Shown: positions 16,028 to 25,990, numbered from the stretch's first letter. The stretch is 64,000 nucleotides of DNA from Bacteriovoracaceae bacterium (GCA_020630335.1 JAHDBN010000012.1:1-64000), one strand, 5' to 3'. Program-made: numbers and translations. Notes: generated from the letters alone by a model not told the origin.

Positions 16028-18082
16028 ATGCATTTTGCGAAATTGTTATGCTTTTCCTTCTCAGTTTTAAGCTTTTCTCAAAGTGATTTAATGAGTTCGA
16101 TTAAGAGACATGCCTTAATCAATGAGCAAACTTCTGGACAAATTATTTTAAATGAAATGATAGATAAAGATACTTCAGAAGAAGATTTGAACTGTACTGC
16201 ACAGCCTAAGAAGAAAAAGACAGTAGAGCTAATTTTTGTAGGTTCAATATCTAGTCAAAAGAAAGCAGAAATCTCTACCTTATGGAATGGCCACTCTTAC
16301 AGTGGGGGGAGTTTTTTTAAAAATCAATTAGAGGCTGAAGATAGAATAACGCTGTCTAATTGGAATGATTTGACAGTTGATGAGTTTAAAAACTTTGCTC
16401 AAAAATATGCAAAGACTAGTTATGGATATTATTCGAATGGTAGCAATAGAGGTTTAATAAGGGCCTATGCAAATTTCTTTTTAGAGGGAGCTAGTAATTT
16501 TTATAATTTAAAAGATCAAGAGAATGATAAAAAAGCAATTGAATGGTTTGCACTTCATGCAAGAAGTGCTCGTTTTTCAGAGGAAGAGAATTTGATGCTC
16601 ATCAATAATATTTTATCTGCTCTAGTTGGTAATTATAACGACGATCGCTTATTTACCAAAGAATCAGATAGTAATCACAGAGGCTTTACGCGTCAAGCGA
16701 ACGGTCTTGTGAATGGTGAGGAAAACGATGGAGGTGTGTGCAATGACATCCATGCTATCGGCTGTGATCTGTACAAAAGTTTATATCCTGATCGAGATTG
16801 TTTAGTGATGGGGTATAATTCACCAGGTTCTGGTTATCATGAAGTGATGGCTGTCGGTAATGGTACTAATGATTACAATATTTTAAATTATTCACGATTA
16901 AGTTCAGTTCAAGGTAGTAGGTATCTTTCCGCTCACCCTGCAGTATCAGCAGCCAAAGAATTTGGTGAATTCATCAGAGTGCAAGATTACACTAAAGGCA
17001 AGTTAAGAGATATTTATCTTGCAAAGAATGAATATGGACAGTGGGTTCACTCTTTAAATCAATCCTCTTTGAAGGGTGGAAACATCACTGAAATTATAAA
17101 AACAGATGATCCTAATAGTTTTGGGACTAAGCTTATAAAATCGATTAATAATCAAAGTAAAAAAACGTTTAATTTGGGAGCTTCTAAAGCAGATCTTTCA
17201 GATGGAGCAAAAGTTTATGCTGTATATGCGAGATATGACAAAATGAAAGAAAACTTAAGTGGAATAAGTATCTCATTATTAGGATCTCATAAGCGACAAG
17301 TTGAGTCTGCTCATAAAGATTTTGATTGGGTGCGAGATGAACAAAGATTAAATAGATTTCACTTAAATACTAATTTTAATAAAAGCATTCTTCATTATAA
17401 AAGTTCAAAAGTGAAAGTAGATGGTCTTTCTTTTGTGGATGTTGAGTTAATGGGGGGATGGGGAAAACGCATCACCGAGTATATTGCGGATTCAAAAAGT
17501 CGTGTAAATGGCATGGCGTATGATGGAACTTTAGGAGCAGGATTTAACCTTTCAGGGAGTTATGAGAGTGATAAGGTTAAAATAGAAGGAGAGATCCAAG
17601 AGAGATGGAATTTGGGATCACGAGATTACAATGCTATGCATGGAATTAAGACTGATTTGAAAAAAACATTACAACAATTAAGGTTTCATCATCAATCATT
17701 AGAAGCAAAACTAAAAGCATCTACAAATCTGAAAAATGGAAAAAAAGTATTTGTTCAAGGAGAATACTATGGGGCGAATGTCGGACAAAACTATGGTGTG
17801 AGAGCAGGGATTGAAATCAGTAATCCTGACAAGGATATAGAATTAATAGTTGTGACTGGATATTCTGGACAAGCGAAAGGTTATAAGACTCAAGAGAATT
17901 GGCTTAACGAAGTTGGTAATAAAGGAGCAAACTTAGGGATAGAAATAAAGCAAAAATCTTCTGAACGAAAACTAGAAATAAACGGTGGAATAAATAATGG
18001 AGAATATAATTTTAGAGGAAAGGCTTCAGTTCCATTATTTAAAAAAGAAAAAACTGGTAAGAAGAAAATCTATCTAGACTAA
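16028..18082 (+). CDS. Large secreted protein with a possible Cys-His protease/transglutaminase-like core
   Basis: A 684-residue protein with a signal-like N-terminus (MHFAKLLCFSFSVLSFSQ). A middle region holds C238 in NDGGVCNDIHAIGCDLY, H271 in GSGYHEVMAV, and Asp/Asn residues shortly after (D282, N287 in NDYNILNYS). This order and spacing recall the Cys-His-Asp/Asn centre of transglutaminase-like or papain-like folds. The last ~220 residues are strand-rich (GTLGAGFNLSGSYES, VFVQGEYYGANVGQ) and could be a barrel or sandwich. It overlaps the convergent HiPIP gene by 4 nt. The catalytic idea is inference; the family is unrecognised. Confidence 0.6.
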   Translation: MHFAKLLCFSFSVLSFSQSDLMSSIKRHALINEQTSGQIILNEMIDKDTSEEDLNCTAQPKKKKTVELIFVGSISSQKKAEISTLWNGHSYSGGSFFKNQLEAEDRITLSNWNDLTVDEFKNFAQKYAKTSYGYYSNGSNRGLIRAYANFFLEGASNFYNLKDQENDKKAIEWFALHARSARFSEEENLMLINNILSALVGNYNDDRLFTKESDSNHRGFTRQANGLVNGEENDGGVCNDIHAIGCDLYKSLYPDRDCLVMGYNSPGSGYHEVMAVGNGTNDYNILNYSRLSSVQGSRYLSAHPAVSAAKEFGEFIRVQDYTKGKLRDIYLAKNEYGQWVHSLNQSSLKGGNITEIIKTDDPNSFGTKLIKSINNQSKKTFNLGASKADLSDGAKVYAVYARYDKMKENLSGISISLLGSHKRQVESAHKDFDWVRDEQRLNRFHLNTNFNKSILHYKSSKVKVDGLSFVDVELMGGWGKRITEYIADSKSRVNGMAYDGTLGAGFNLSGSYESDKVKIEGEIQERWNLGSRDYNAMHGIKTDLKKTLQQLRFHHQSLEAKLKASTNLKNGKKVFVQGEYYGANVGQNYGVRAGIEISNPDKDIELIVVTGYSGQAKGYKTQENWLNEVGNKGANLGIEIKQKSSERKLEINGGINNGEYNFRGKASVPLFKKEKTGKKKIYLD

Positions 18083-18486
18083 CCAAGTCTTTTCTTTATC
18101 TTCTCAACCTTCTTCTCAAACTTATACATCTGGCACCAAGCATTCTTATTAATCCAAGAATCTTTATCCTTTCCTTTGTTAATAAGCTTACATTTACCAT
18201 TTCCATCTTTTTCCATCTTGTGAAATTGAGAACAAAAAAGACAATTTGCAATTGCTCCCTCATCTTTGATAGTTAATTTTTTATCAGCAACGAAGGCCTT
18301 AACTTTTTTCGTATCAGTTTTAAACTTTCCCATTTTGGGAGGAGTTTTAATGGCATCGGCCACAAACTTGAATTTTTTCCCAGCATACATCACTTTCTTA
18401 GCAGCTTCTTTTGCAAAAAGTTTAATTGGTAAAATGAGTGTTAAAGCACTTGCTGACATAATTTGAAAAAACGATCTTCTTTTCAT
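18079..18486 (-). CDS. High-potential iron-sulfur protein (HiPIP) with Tat-type signal
   Basis: A 135-residue protein. The N-terminus MKRRSFFQIMSASALTLILP has the twin-arginine motif RRSFF followed by a hydrophobic stretch, as expected for a protein folded with its cluster before export by Tat. Cysteines C82, C85, C99 and C118 (CLFCSQFH, DGNGKC, AWCQMY) match the HiPIP 4Fe-4S pattern, including the C-terminal WC. HiPIPs are small periplasmic electron carriers between bc1-type complexes and oxidases or reductases. The chain is very Lys-rich. A tatA gene lies at 57271-57489. Confidence 0.85.
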   Translation of the reverse strand: MKRRSFFQIMSASALTLILPIKLFAKEAAKKVMYAGKKFKFVADAIKTPPKMGKFKTDTKKVKAFVADKKLTIKDEGAIANCLFCSQFHKMEKDGNGKCKLINKGKDKDSWINKNAWCQMYKFEKKVEKIKKRLG

Positions 18487-18692
18487 AAAAACTCCGATAA
18501 GGTTTGTTTAATTACATAAACATTATCTCATAGAACTAAATTAAAAAAGAAAAAAGCTAGTAATTTCAAAGGTTTATCTAATTGTCTTTTTGTTTGGCAC
18601 CAGCTACCTAGTTGAAATTATATAGATCAGAACTTTCACATCGAGGGTCTAATTTGTTAGCATTTTTATAAATTATTTTACTGGGAAGCATT

Positions 18693-20261
18693 ATGAACAC
18701 AACCGCTCAAGACCACGGCTTTACACATACTAACAAACTCATTTTTTCAAACTCAAATACAGAAGTTCTGATTGATCATGCGATCAGAAAGCAAGGGGCT
18801 AAAAAAACTCCTGAAGGAGCGATTGTTGTTTACACAGGTAAGCATACAGGAAGGGCCGCTAAAGATAAGTATGTTGTTTTGAGTGATTTAACAGAAAACT
18901 CTATTGATTGGGAGAATAATATTCATAAAATGTCTCCTGAAACATTTGCAGGAATCAAAAAAGATGTTTTAAATCATATTAACGAATCAGAGCATTTATA
19001 CTGGTCTACTAAAAACGTAGGTGCTCATAAAGACTATGCCTTAAAAGCAGAGCTATTTTCTACTCATCCAAGTCATACACTGTTTTTTAATTATCTTATG
19101 AGAGATGATGGGTTTAAAGATCATAATTTAGGAAGTTATACAATTTATCATGCACCAACTCTTAAGATTGATACAAATAAATATGATGTTCGTTCTGAAA
19201 CTGTCATTACCATGGATATGGATAATCATGAGATTTTAATTGCAGGAACTTTGTATGCTGGAGAAATAAAAAAATCTTTATTCTCTGTGATGAATTATTT
19301 ATTACCTGAAAAAAATATTTTCCCTATGCATGCAGGATCTAATGTTGATAGAGAAGGAAATGTTTCAGTGTTTTTTGGTTTATCAGGAACGGGTAAGACA
19401 ACTCTATCTACTCAGGAAGGTCGTTTGTTAATTGGTGATGATGAGCATGCGCTATGTGCAGATGGAACATTTAACTTCGAGGGTGGCTGTTATGCTAAAA
19501 CTTATAAACTTAGCAAGGAAGGTGAGCCTGGAATTTATAAAGCTTCAAAAACGAGAGGTGCTATTTTAGAAAATGTCGTCTTAAATGATAAGGCTGAACC
19601 AGATTATTATGATAAATCTATCGCGGAAAATGGAAGAGTTGCTTATCCATTAACGTATATAGATGGAGTTAAAGAAGATTCTTTAGGTGGACTTCCGAAT
19701 CATATGTTTTTACTAACAGCTGATGCTTTCGGAGTACTACCTCCTGTTAGCAGGCTTACGAAAGAACAAGCGATGTATTATTTCTTATCAGGCTATACAG
19801 CGAAATTAGCAGGTACAGAAGTTGGGGTCACTGAACCACAAGCAACATTTTCATGCTGTTTTGGTGCTCCGTTTATGATGAGAAAAGCAAGTGAGTATTC
19901 AGATTTGCTTGGAAAATATATTGATGATCATGGCATCAAGGTTTGGTTAGTAAATACTGGTTGGACTGGCGGAGCTTATGGAGAAGGGCAGAGGTTTCCT
20001 TTGCCAATTACAAGAAGAATTATTGATTCAATTCAAAATGGTGAATTGGATATGGCCGAGTATGAAAAAGAAGAATACTTTGGATTAGAAATCCCTAAAT
20101 CCATTCATGGCGTTGATAGTAATATTTTAAATGCAAAGAAGACTTGGAAAGATCAGGCTGCCTATGATGTTCAAGCAAAGAAGCTAGCTTCAATGTTTGT
20201 GAAAAACTTTAATAAGTTTGATGTTGATTCAGCTGTAGTTGCAGGGGGGCCATCAGTATAA
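18693..20261 (+). CDS. pckA: ATP-dependent phosphoenolpyruvate carboxykinase
   Basis: A 522-residue cytoplasmic enzyme converting oxaloacetate and ATP to phosphoenolpyruvate and CO2, the entry step of gluconeogenesis from amino acids. The substrate and kinase motifs are clear: TGRAAKDKYVV, a P-loop FGLSGTGKTTLS, IGDDEHAL and GWTGGAYGEGQRF. Length matches the ATP-dependent class. The 206-nt upstream gap holds no other gene. With glpX elsewhere in the window it indicates a peptide-fed, glucose-making metabolism. Confidence 0.97.
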   Translation: MNTTAQDHGFTHTNKLIFSNSNTEVLIDHAIRKQGAKKTPEGAIVVYTGKHTGRAAKDKYVVLSDLTENSIDWENNIHKMSPETFAGIKKDVLNHINESEHLYWSTKNVGAHKDYALKAELFSTHPSHTLFFNYLMRDDGFKDHNLGSYTIYHAPTLKIDTNKYDVRSETVITMDMDNHEILIAGTLYAGEIKKSLFSVMNYLLPEKNIFPMHAGSNVDREGNVSVFFGLSGTGKTTLSTQEGRLLIGDDEHALCADGTFNFEGGCYAKTYKLSKEGEPGIYKASKTRGAILENVVLNDKAEPDYYDKSIAENGRVAYPLTYIDGVKEDSLGGLPNHMFLLTADAFGVLPPVSRLTKEQAMYYFLSGYTAKLAGTEVGVTEPQATFSCCFGAPFMMRKASEYSDLLGKYIDDHGIKVWLVNTGWTGGAYGEGQRFPLPITRRIIDSIQNGELDMAEYEKEEYFGLEIPKSIHGVDSNILNAKKTWKDQAAYDVQAKKLASMFVKNFNKFDVDSAVVAGGPSV

Positions 20262-20273
20262 TATCCTTGATGG

Positions 20274-22850
20274 ATGAAAACTGATACACCTCAAACGATA
20301 CACTTAAAAGATTATAAACCTTCTAATTACCTTGTAGATAAAATTGATCTAGAATTTGATATCTTTGATGATAAAACTATTGTCAAAAATACAATGACGT
20401 TATCTCTCAACCCTCAAGTTAAAGATAATAATAAATCGATTATTTTTAATGGAGAAGATCTCAAACTTTTAAGTTTTAAGTGTGATGGTGAAGATTTTTC
20501 TGACTATTCTATTGAGAATGGAAAATTAAAATTTTTCGGAAAAGATAATTCCTTTGATTTAGAAATTGTGACTGAAATTCATCCAGAAAAAAATACATCT
20601 TTAATGGGGCTTTATAAGTCGGGAGGAATTTTTTGTACTCAATGTGAAGCCGAAGGCTTTAGAAAAATTACTTATTATTATGATAGGCCAGATGTTTTAA
20701 CGAAATTTCATACTAAAATTACTGCTGATAAAAGTTTCAAGTATTTATTAAGTAATGGAAACTTAATCGATTCAGGAGAATCAGGAGATAGACATTGGGC
20801 CTTATGGGAAGATCCACATCCTAAACCTTGTTATTTGTTTGCTCTTGTCGCAGGAGACTTTGATCTTGCAAAAGATACTTATACAACAACTAGTGGGAGA
20901 GTTGTAAGTCTAGAAATTTATGTAGATAAAGGAAATCTTGATCAAGTTGATCATGCAATGAACTCATTAAAACAATCAATGAAATGGGATGAAGATAGAT
21001 TTAATCTTGAATACGACTTAGATATTTATATGATTGTCGCTGTTGATTCATTTAATATGGGAGCAATGGAGAATAAGGGGCTTAATATATTCAATTCTAG
21101 GTATGTCCTAGGAAATAGCGTGACTGCAACTGATTCTGAATATTACGGGATTCAGGCGGTTATTGGTCATGAGTATTTTCATAATTGGACTGGAAATAGA
21201 ATTACTTGCAGAGATTGGTTTCAATTGACTTTAAAAGAAGGATTAACTGTTTTCAGAGATAGAGAATTTTCTAGTGATTTAAATTCAAGACACGTGAAAA
21301 GAATTGATGATACTGTTTTATTGAGAGCATTACAATTTCCTGAAGATAATGGGCCATTTACTCATCCAATTAAACCTAAGTCCTATGTAAAAATGGATAA
21401 TTTTTATACTTCTACTGTTTATGAAAAAGGAGCAGAAGTTATAGGGATGATTTTTACAATCATAGGGAAAGAAAAATTTAAAGAAGGCATGGCGAAATAT
21501 TTCGAGCTCTTTGATGGAGGAGCTGTGACGACCGAGGATTTTATTCATTCCATGGAAGTTGTATCGGGGTATGATTTCACTCATTTTAAAAAGTGGTACG
21601 ACGTGAGTGGAACTCCTCAGATTCATGTTGAATATAAAAAAGAAGATGAGCATATCTTTGAGATTTCTCAATCATTTATCGAGAAATCAAAGAAAGATGT
21701 TTTAGAGATTCCTTTAAGATTTAAAGTACTTAATACTCACCTAGATATTAACTTAGAAGGCGATAAGTCTTTTATTCAAAACGATCTTCTTTTTCTTAAA
21801 GATCAAAAAGTAAGATTAGAGGTTAAGGGATCAGAAAAACCTCTTTTATCTTTGAATAGAGGTTTTTCTGCTCCTATTATGCTTCATCAAAATCTTACTG
21901 GTGATGAAAGATTAGAAATGATGAGCTTAGAAGATGATTCTTTTAATAAATGGGATGGAGCTCAAAATCTATATAAGGAAAACATTTTAACGAATGCTTT
22001 AGAGAATAAAAACTTTGATTCTGGAATTATAGACCTCATAAAATCAGTTCTAGAAGATAAAAGTCTTGATAATCATTTCAAAGGTGTATTCATTTCTCTT
22101 CCTTTAAAATTAGAACTTTTTGAGATGACTGATAAATATGTATTTAGAGAAATTGAAGAATCTTGTGAAAAGTTCTTAGAGTTCATTAATACTCAATTAG
22201 AGGATGAGTTTAAAAAGATTTATCAAAATTTATCTAAAAAGAATAAGAATATATGGAATGCTGAATTTGAGGGACTTAGATGTTTTAAAAACTCTCTATT
22301 AACTTATTTGGCAAAAAACACAGCTAACGAATCACTTATATTAGATCAGTTTAGAAAGTCTGAAAATATGACTGACAAGCTACATGCTTTAAAACTTTTA
22401 AATAAATACTCATTTGAATCTAGAAATGAGGCCAATAAAGAGTTTGAAGAAATGGCTTCTAAATATCCTCAACTTTTTCCTAATTACTTTAAATCTAAAG
22501 TAATCTCTTTAAAAAATGGAGTTGAAGTTTTTAAAGAAATTTTGAAAGATGAAAACTATAATAAAAGTATTCCTAATCATATCTACGGAGCTTTTGGGAG
22601 CTTTCTAAAAACTCAGCAAGCAAGAATATATGATCACTCTTCTGATGTTTTAGAGTTCGTTATCAATCAAATTCTTGAAATCGATTCTTATAACCCTCAG
22701 GTAGCTTCAAGAATGACTAAGGCTCTTGTTGATCTTAAAAAGTTGCCAGATAGAGAAGCTGAATTCGTAAGAACTCACATTCAAAAATTATTAGATCATG
22801 ATGGATTGTCCAAAGATGTTGAAGAAATGGTCAATAAATTGCTTGTCTAA
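20274..22850 (+). CDS. pepN: Aminopeptidase N (M1 family)
   Basis: An 858-residue zinc aminopeptidase. The substrate loop GAMENKGLNIFN and zinc motif HEYFHNWTGNRIT, with the downstream Glu in LKEGLTVFRDREF, are intact. The length and the C-terminal helical domain match E. coli PepN (870 residues), the class annotated as DUF3458-containing. It trims N-terminal residues from peptides in the cytoplasm. It begins 12 nt after pckA, probably in the same transcript, which links peptide breakdown to gluconeogenesis. Confidence 0.95.
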   Translation: MKTDTPQTIHLKDYKPSNYLVDKIDLEFDIFDDKTIVKNTMTLSLNPQVKDNNKSIIFNGEDLKLLSFKCDGEDFSDYSIENGKLKFFGKDNSFDLEIVTEIHPEKNTSLMGLYKSGGIFCTQCEAEGFRKITYYYDRPDVLTKFHTKITADKSFKYLLSNGNLIDSGESGDRHWALWEDPHPKPCYLFALVAGDFDLAKDTYTTTSGRVVSLEIYVDKGNLDQVDHAMNSLKQSMKWDEDRFNLEYDLDIYMIVAVDSFNMGAMENKGLNIFNSRYVLGNSVTATDSEYYGIQAVIGHEYFHNWTGNRITCRDWFQLTLKEGLTVFRDREFSSDLNSRHVKRIDDTVLLRALQFPEDNGPFTHPIKPKSYVKMDNFYTSTVYEKGAEVIGMIFTIIGKEKFKEGMAKYFELFDGGAVTTEDFIHSMEVVSGYDFTHFKKWYDVSGTPQIHVEYKKEDEHIFEISQSFIEKSKKDVLEIPLRFKVLNTHLDINLEGDKSFIQNDLLFLKDQKVRLEVKGSEKPLLSLNRGFSAPIMLHQNLTGDERLEMMSLEDDSFNKWDGAQNLYKENILTNALENKNFDSGIIDLIKSVLEDKSLDNHFKGVFISLPLKLELFEMTDKYVFREIEESCEKFLEFINTQLEDEFKKIYQNLSKKNKNIWNAEFEGLRCFKNSLLTYLAKNTANESLILDQFRKSENMTDKLHALKLLNKYSFESRNEANKEFEEMASKYPQLFPNYFKSKVISLKNGVEVFKEILKDENYNKSIPNHIYGAFGSFLKTQQARIYDHSSDVLEFVINQILEIDSYNPQVASRMTKALVDLKKLPDREAEFVRTHIQKLLDHDGLSKDVEEMVNKLLV

Positions 22851-22939
22851 TTTTTAGACACCTGTTCTATTTTTATCCATCCGTTTCTTTTCTGAAATAC
22901 TAAGTTCTTGAAATTAAAGAGTCAGTCAGAAGTTTGCCC

Positions 22940-22955
22940 TGGCATCTCTCTTGCA
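22940..22955 (+). promoter_or_regulatory. Sigma-54 promoter
   Basis: TGGCAT-N5-TTGCA with the invariant GG (22941-22942) and GC (22953-22954) exactly 10 nt apart, the sigma-54 (RpoN) -24/-12 spacing. Initiation is expected near 22966, about 23 nt before the lipoprotein ATG at 22989, leaving room for the GGGAGAG ribosome site. An enhancer-binding activator would be required; none is encoded in the window. Confidence 0.72.
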
Positions 22956-22988
22956 ATTAGGTATGTAACTTTTACATAGGGAGAGAAA

Positions 22989-24473
22989 ATGAAAAAGTTT
23001 TTATCAGTTTTAATTTTAAGTTTTAGTTTATTAACATCTTGTAATGGCGTTCAAGATGCTAAGAGTAAGAATCAGATGCCAGAGATTTCAAGTGGCGAAT
23101 CATTTGAAGGATTAATTGAACATTTAATCGATGGAGTAGAACTGAATAGAGATGCTCAGTACTCTTTAAGATTTGATTTAGAGCAATTTCTAGAAGAAGG
23201 AGATGAAGTTCTTCAGGTTTATGATGGAGAGAAAGGAAATACTTCTAGAAATATTTTTGAGATTACTTACAGATTAGATACTAGTGATATTGCAAGATAT
23301 GTAAGTTCTTCAAAGTTTGAAGATTCTGTTGGAGTTAGAGTTAACAGAGCAGGAACACTAGAATATTTAAAAATAGATTTAAGAGGAGATGTTATTGCAG
23401 ATTTAAGTGATGTTGCGACAACAACTACTTCTACGACAACGACAACTTTAGAAGGTTCTCCAACGACAACTCTTCCAGAGTTAGTACCTCAAGAAGAGCA
23501 TTTAGAAATTTGTGAAAGATATGCTGAATCTGTTGGATCAAAGTTAGAAAAATCATTTAAATGGGTAAGAAGATTTCATAGAGATAGACCAGCTTGTTCA
23601 TTATCAGCTTGTTATGGTAAGGGAAATAAAAGAAATATTAAAGATCATGAAGGTGCTGATTATGATTCGACAAGAATATCTTTTGAAGGTGAGTCTATAG
23701 AGAAGTTATGTAGAACATTTAAAAAAGATAAAGAGAGTGGAACATCTATTGTAAATGTTTCAACAAACTCTTCTACTGACGATCAAATTGAAATTAAAAT
23801 TGATGGATCAAAAATGCATGCGACTCCTGTGTCTTCAGTTTCCGGAGCTCGAGTAGAAATCAAAATGATGAATACAAACTCTCTAGTAGATGGTGAAGTT
23901 ATTGATTATTCTGAAACTTTAAAATCAAACGGAAGATTAGATATTTTAACTCTAAACTATCGAGCATTTAACTTTTCAGGTTTAGAAAATGGAGTTACTT
24001 ATCATGACACAATTAGTGCGAAATTCTTTATTCATGATAATTTAATAGAAGAAGTTATAGTAAATGTTTATATCACTAAAGCAGGAGCAGATGAAATTAA
24101 AGGAGAAGATATAACTCCTTATAGAGATGGCGGGGTATTCAAAGTAACAAAAAGAAGTTTTGATAGAGTATACGGGGTGAAAGTTCCAGTTGAGAAGCTA
24201 GCAAGCTCTCTAAGATCATGGTATAGAGTAGTAGAAAATTCTTTAGACTGTGTTGCTATTGACCACAGTGGTAGAGAGTATGTCTTAGGAATGAGAATAG
24301 AGGATGGAGGAAGAGCATTTTCTATTGCACATGTAGAAAATAATGGAGCTGGTTTTGACAAAGGAACTTTCAATTTAAGTGTTAGTTTTGAATGTCACGC
24401 TGAGTTTGAAACTATTTCAGGTGAAAAATTAAAAACAAATAGATTTCACCCATTAAAAGTGAAGTTTGATTAA
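22989..24473 (+). CDS. Lipoprotein with Thr-rich linker, probably sigma-54 dependent
   Basis: A 494-residue protein with lipoprotein signal MKKFLSVLILSFSLLTSCNG. An N-terminal domain (~30-135) is followed by a Thr-rich low-complexity linker (TTTTSTTTTTLEGSPTTTLP) and a larger C-terminal part with paired cysteines (CSLSACYG) and strand-rich segments. Thr-rich linkers usually separate surface-exposed domains. It sits alone between a sigma-54 promoter and a strong terminator, so it is a tightly regulated single-gene unit. No family recognised. Confidence 0.75.
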   Translation: MKKFLSVLILSFSLLTSCNGVQDAKSKNQMPEISSGESFEGLIEHLIDGVELNRDAQYSLRFDLEQFLEEGDEVLQVYDGEKGNTSRNIFEITYRLDTSDIARYVSSSKFEDSVGVRVNRAGTLEYLKIDLRGDVIADLSDVATTTTSTTTTTLEGSPTTTLPELVPQEEHLEICERYAESVGSKLEKSFKWVRRFHRDRPACSLSACYGKGNKRNIKDHEGADYDSTRISFEGESIEKLCRTFKKDKESGTSIVNVSTNSSTDDQIEIKIDGSKMHATPVSSVSGARVEIKMMNTNSLVDGEVIDYSETLKSNGRLDILTLNYRAFNFSGLENGVTYHDTISAKFFIHDNLIEEVIVNVYITKAGADEIKGEDITPYRDGGVFKVTKRSFDRVYGVKVPVEKLASSLRSWYRVVENSLDCVAIDHSGREYVLGMRIEDGGRAFSIAHVENNGAGFDKGTFNLSVSFECHAEFETISGEKLKTNRFHPLKVKFD

Positions 24474-24502
24474 TTAACTAGCTTATAAATATCAAGTTTG
24501 TA

Positions 24503-24536
24503 AAAGCTCTCCCTCTCCTGGAGAGCTTTTTTTTTC
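24503..24536 (+). terminator. Rho-independent terminator
   Basis: A perfect 10-bp stem (AAAGCTCTCC with GGAGAGCTTT), a 7-nt loop and a run of about ten T residues, 30 nt after the lipoprotein stop codon. This is the most canonical terminator in the window. Confidence 0.93.
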
Positions 24537-24592
24537 TCTAAATTTAAAAGAATAAGCTTTCAAGGCTTAACGAGATTGTATACAATTTTTCT

Positions 24593-25990
24593 ATGGGCAT
24601 TATTCTTAGTACTAAACAAAAAGCATTAAAACTCAATTTAGATAGAGCTCTTTATGGAACTCTAGCTGAAATTGGAGCAGGACAAGAAGTTGCAGGTAAC
24701 TTCTTTAAGGCCGGTGGTGCTTCTGGAACTGTAGCGAAATCTATTTCGGCTTATGATATGACTTTTAGTGATTCTATTTATGGAAAAGAACAATCAGGGA
24801 GATATGTTTCTCAAACACGTTTAGAGAAAATGTTAGACCATGAATACGATCTGTTAATAGAAAGACTAGGTGAGAGCAGAGGAAGCAATACGAGGTTTTT
24901 TGCTTTTGCTAATACAGTCGCAGCTAAGAGTTATGGGGTTTCAGGAAAGCCTTGTCATGGTTGGCTTGGTCTAAGGTTTCAAACGAAACTAGGCGGACCA
25001 AGTAACGATATTATTATGCATGTTAATATGGAAGATTCTCAAAACCTTTTCCAACAAGAAGCTTTAGGAATTCTTGGTATTAACTTAATTTATAATGCGT
25101 TTTTAAACTTTGAAAAACCTGATCTTCTTCTAAACTCCTTAATGGAAAATTTAAATCCAGGAAGAATTTCAATTAATATGATTAAGTTCAAAGGACCAGC
25201 CTTTGAAAAAGTTGATAATCGAGTCTTAAATTTAGAGCTTGTGAAAAAAGGTTTCTGCAATGCTGTAATGTTTAATGAAAAAGGTGAGGTTATCCTTGCT
25301 CATGATTTAATTTATAAAAAAAATATTCAAGTTGTAAGAGGATCATTTAGACCTCCAACACTTATTAACCAAGATTTGATTCGTACTGGTAAGAAAAATT
25401 TAGCAAAAGATCTTGGGGTAGAAGAGAGTGAAATATCTTCCTTTGCTGAAATTACAATGAAAAATCTTCATAACGTTGGTTTTGATTCAAGAGACTTCTT
25501 ATCTCGAGTTGATTTAATTACCTCTCTTGGATCTAAGGTTTTGATTTCAAATTTCCCTCAATATTATAAATTAACAAATTATTTTTCTCGTTTAAGAGCT
25601 AGAAGCATTTCCTTAGTTCTTGGTGGATATAATTTTAAACAAATTTTTGATGAAGAGTATAACGAAGGTGAAGGTGGAATCTTCTCTGCTTTAGGTCAAC
25701 TCTTTAAGGATAACGTTAGGATTTATGTTTATCCTTATAAAGAAGATTCTGAATCTAAAGCAATCGATCTTTATAATTTAGACATTCCTGAAAAGCTTGC
25801 TCATCTTTATAAACACTTAACTCAATCAAAAAAGCTTATTCCTATCGAAGATTATGATGAACGTATCTTGGATGTTTATTCTTCCAAAGTTCTTAAAATG
25901 ATTCAAAATAATGAGTCAGGTTGGGAAGAAATGGTTCCGCAAGAAGTATGGTTTTTGATAAAAGAAAATAAACTATTTGGTCATCCTTAA
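24593..25990 (+). CDS. Conserved protein of unknown function
   Basis: A 465-residue soluble protein without signal peptide or membrane segments. It belongs to a family I recall from cyanobacteria and Bacteroidetes whose members share an AEIGAGQEVAGNFFKAGGA-type start and a MLDHEYDLL motif. Some entries carry the name 'TonB-dependent receptor', which cannot be right for a cytoplasmic protein with no barrel or plug. Other conserved-looking blocks are GKPCHGWLGLRFQ, MEDSQNLFQQEALGILGINL and LGSKVLISNFPQYYKLTNYF. It is followed directly by lplA, starting on the next base. Function unknown. Confidence 0.8.
   Translation: MGIILSTKQKALKLNLDRALYGTLAEIGAGQEVAGNFFKAGGASGTVAKSISAYDMTFSDSIYGKEQSGRYVSQTRLEKMLDHEYDLLIERLGESRGSNTRFFAFANTVAAKSYGVSGKPCHGWLGLRFQTKLGGPSNDIIMHVNMEDSQNLFQQEALGILGINLIYNAFLNFEKPDLLLNSLMENLNPGRISINMIKFKGPAFEKVDNRVLNLELVKKGFCNAVMFNEKGEVILAHDLIYKKNIQVVRGSFRPPTLINQDLIRTGKKNLAKDLGVEESEISSFAEITMKNLHNVGFDSRDFLSRVDLITSLGSKVLISNFPQYYKLTNYFSRLRARSISLVLGGYNFKQIFDEEYNEGEGGIFSALGQLFKDNVRIYVYPYKEDSESKAIDLYNLDIPEKLAHLYKHLTQSKKLIPIEDYDERILDVYSSKVLKMIQNNESGWEEMVPQEVWFLIKENKLFGHP

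Noticed and set aside
18595..18612. TGGCAC upstream of pckA as a possible sigma-54 promoter
   Set aside because: The GG is followed after 10 nt by CT, not the required GC, so the -12 element is missing.
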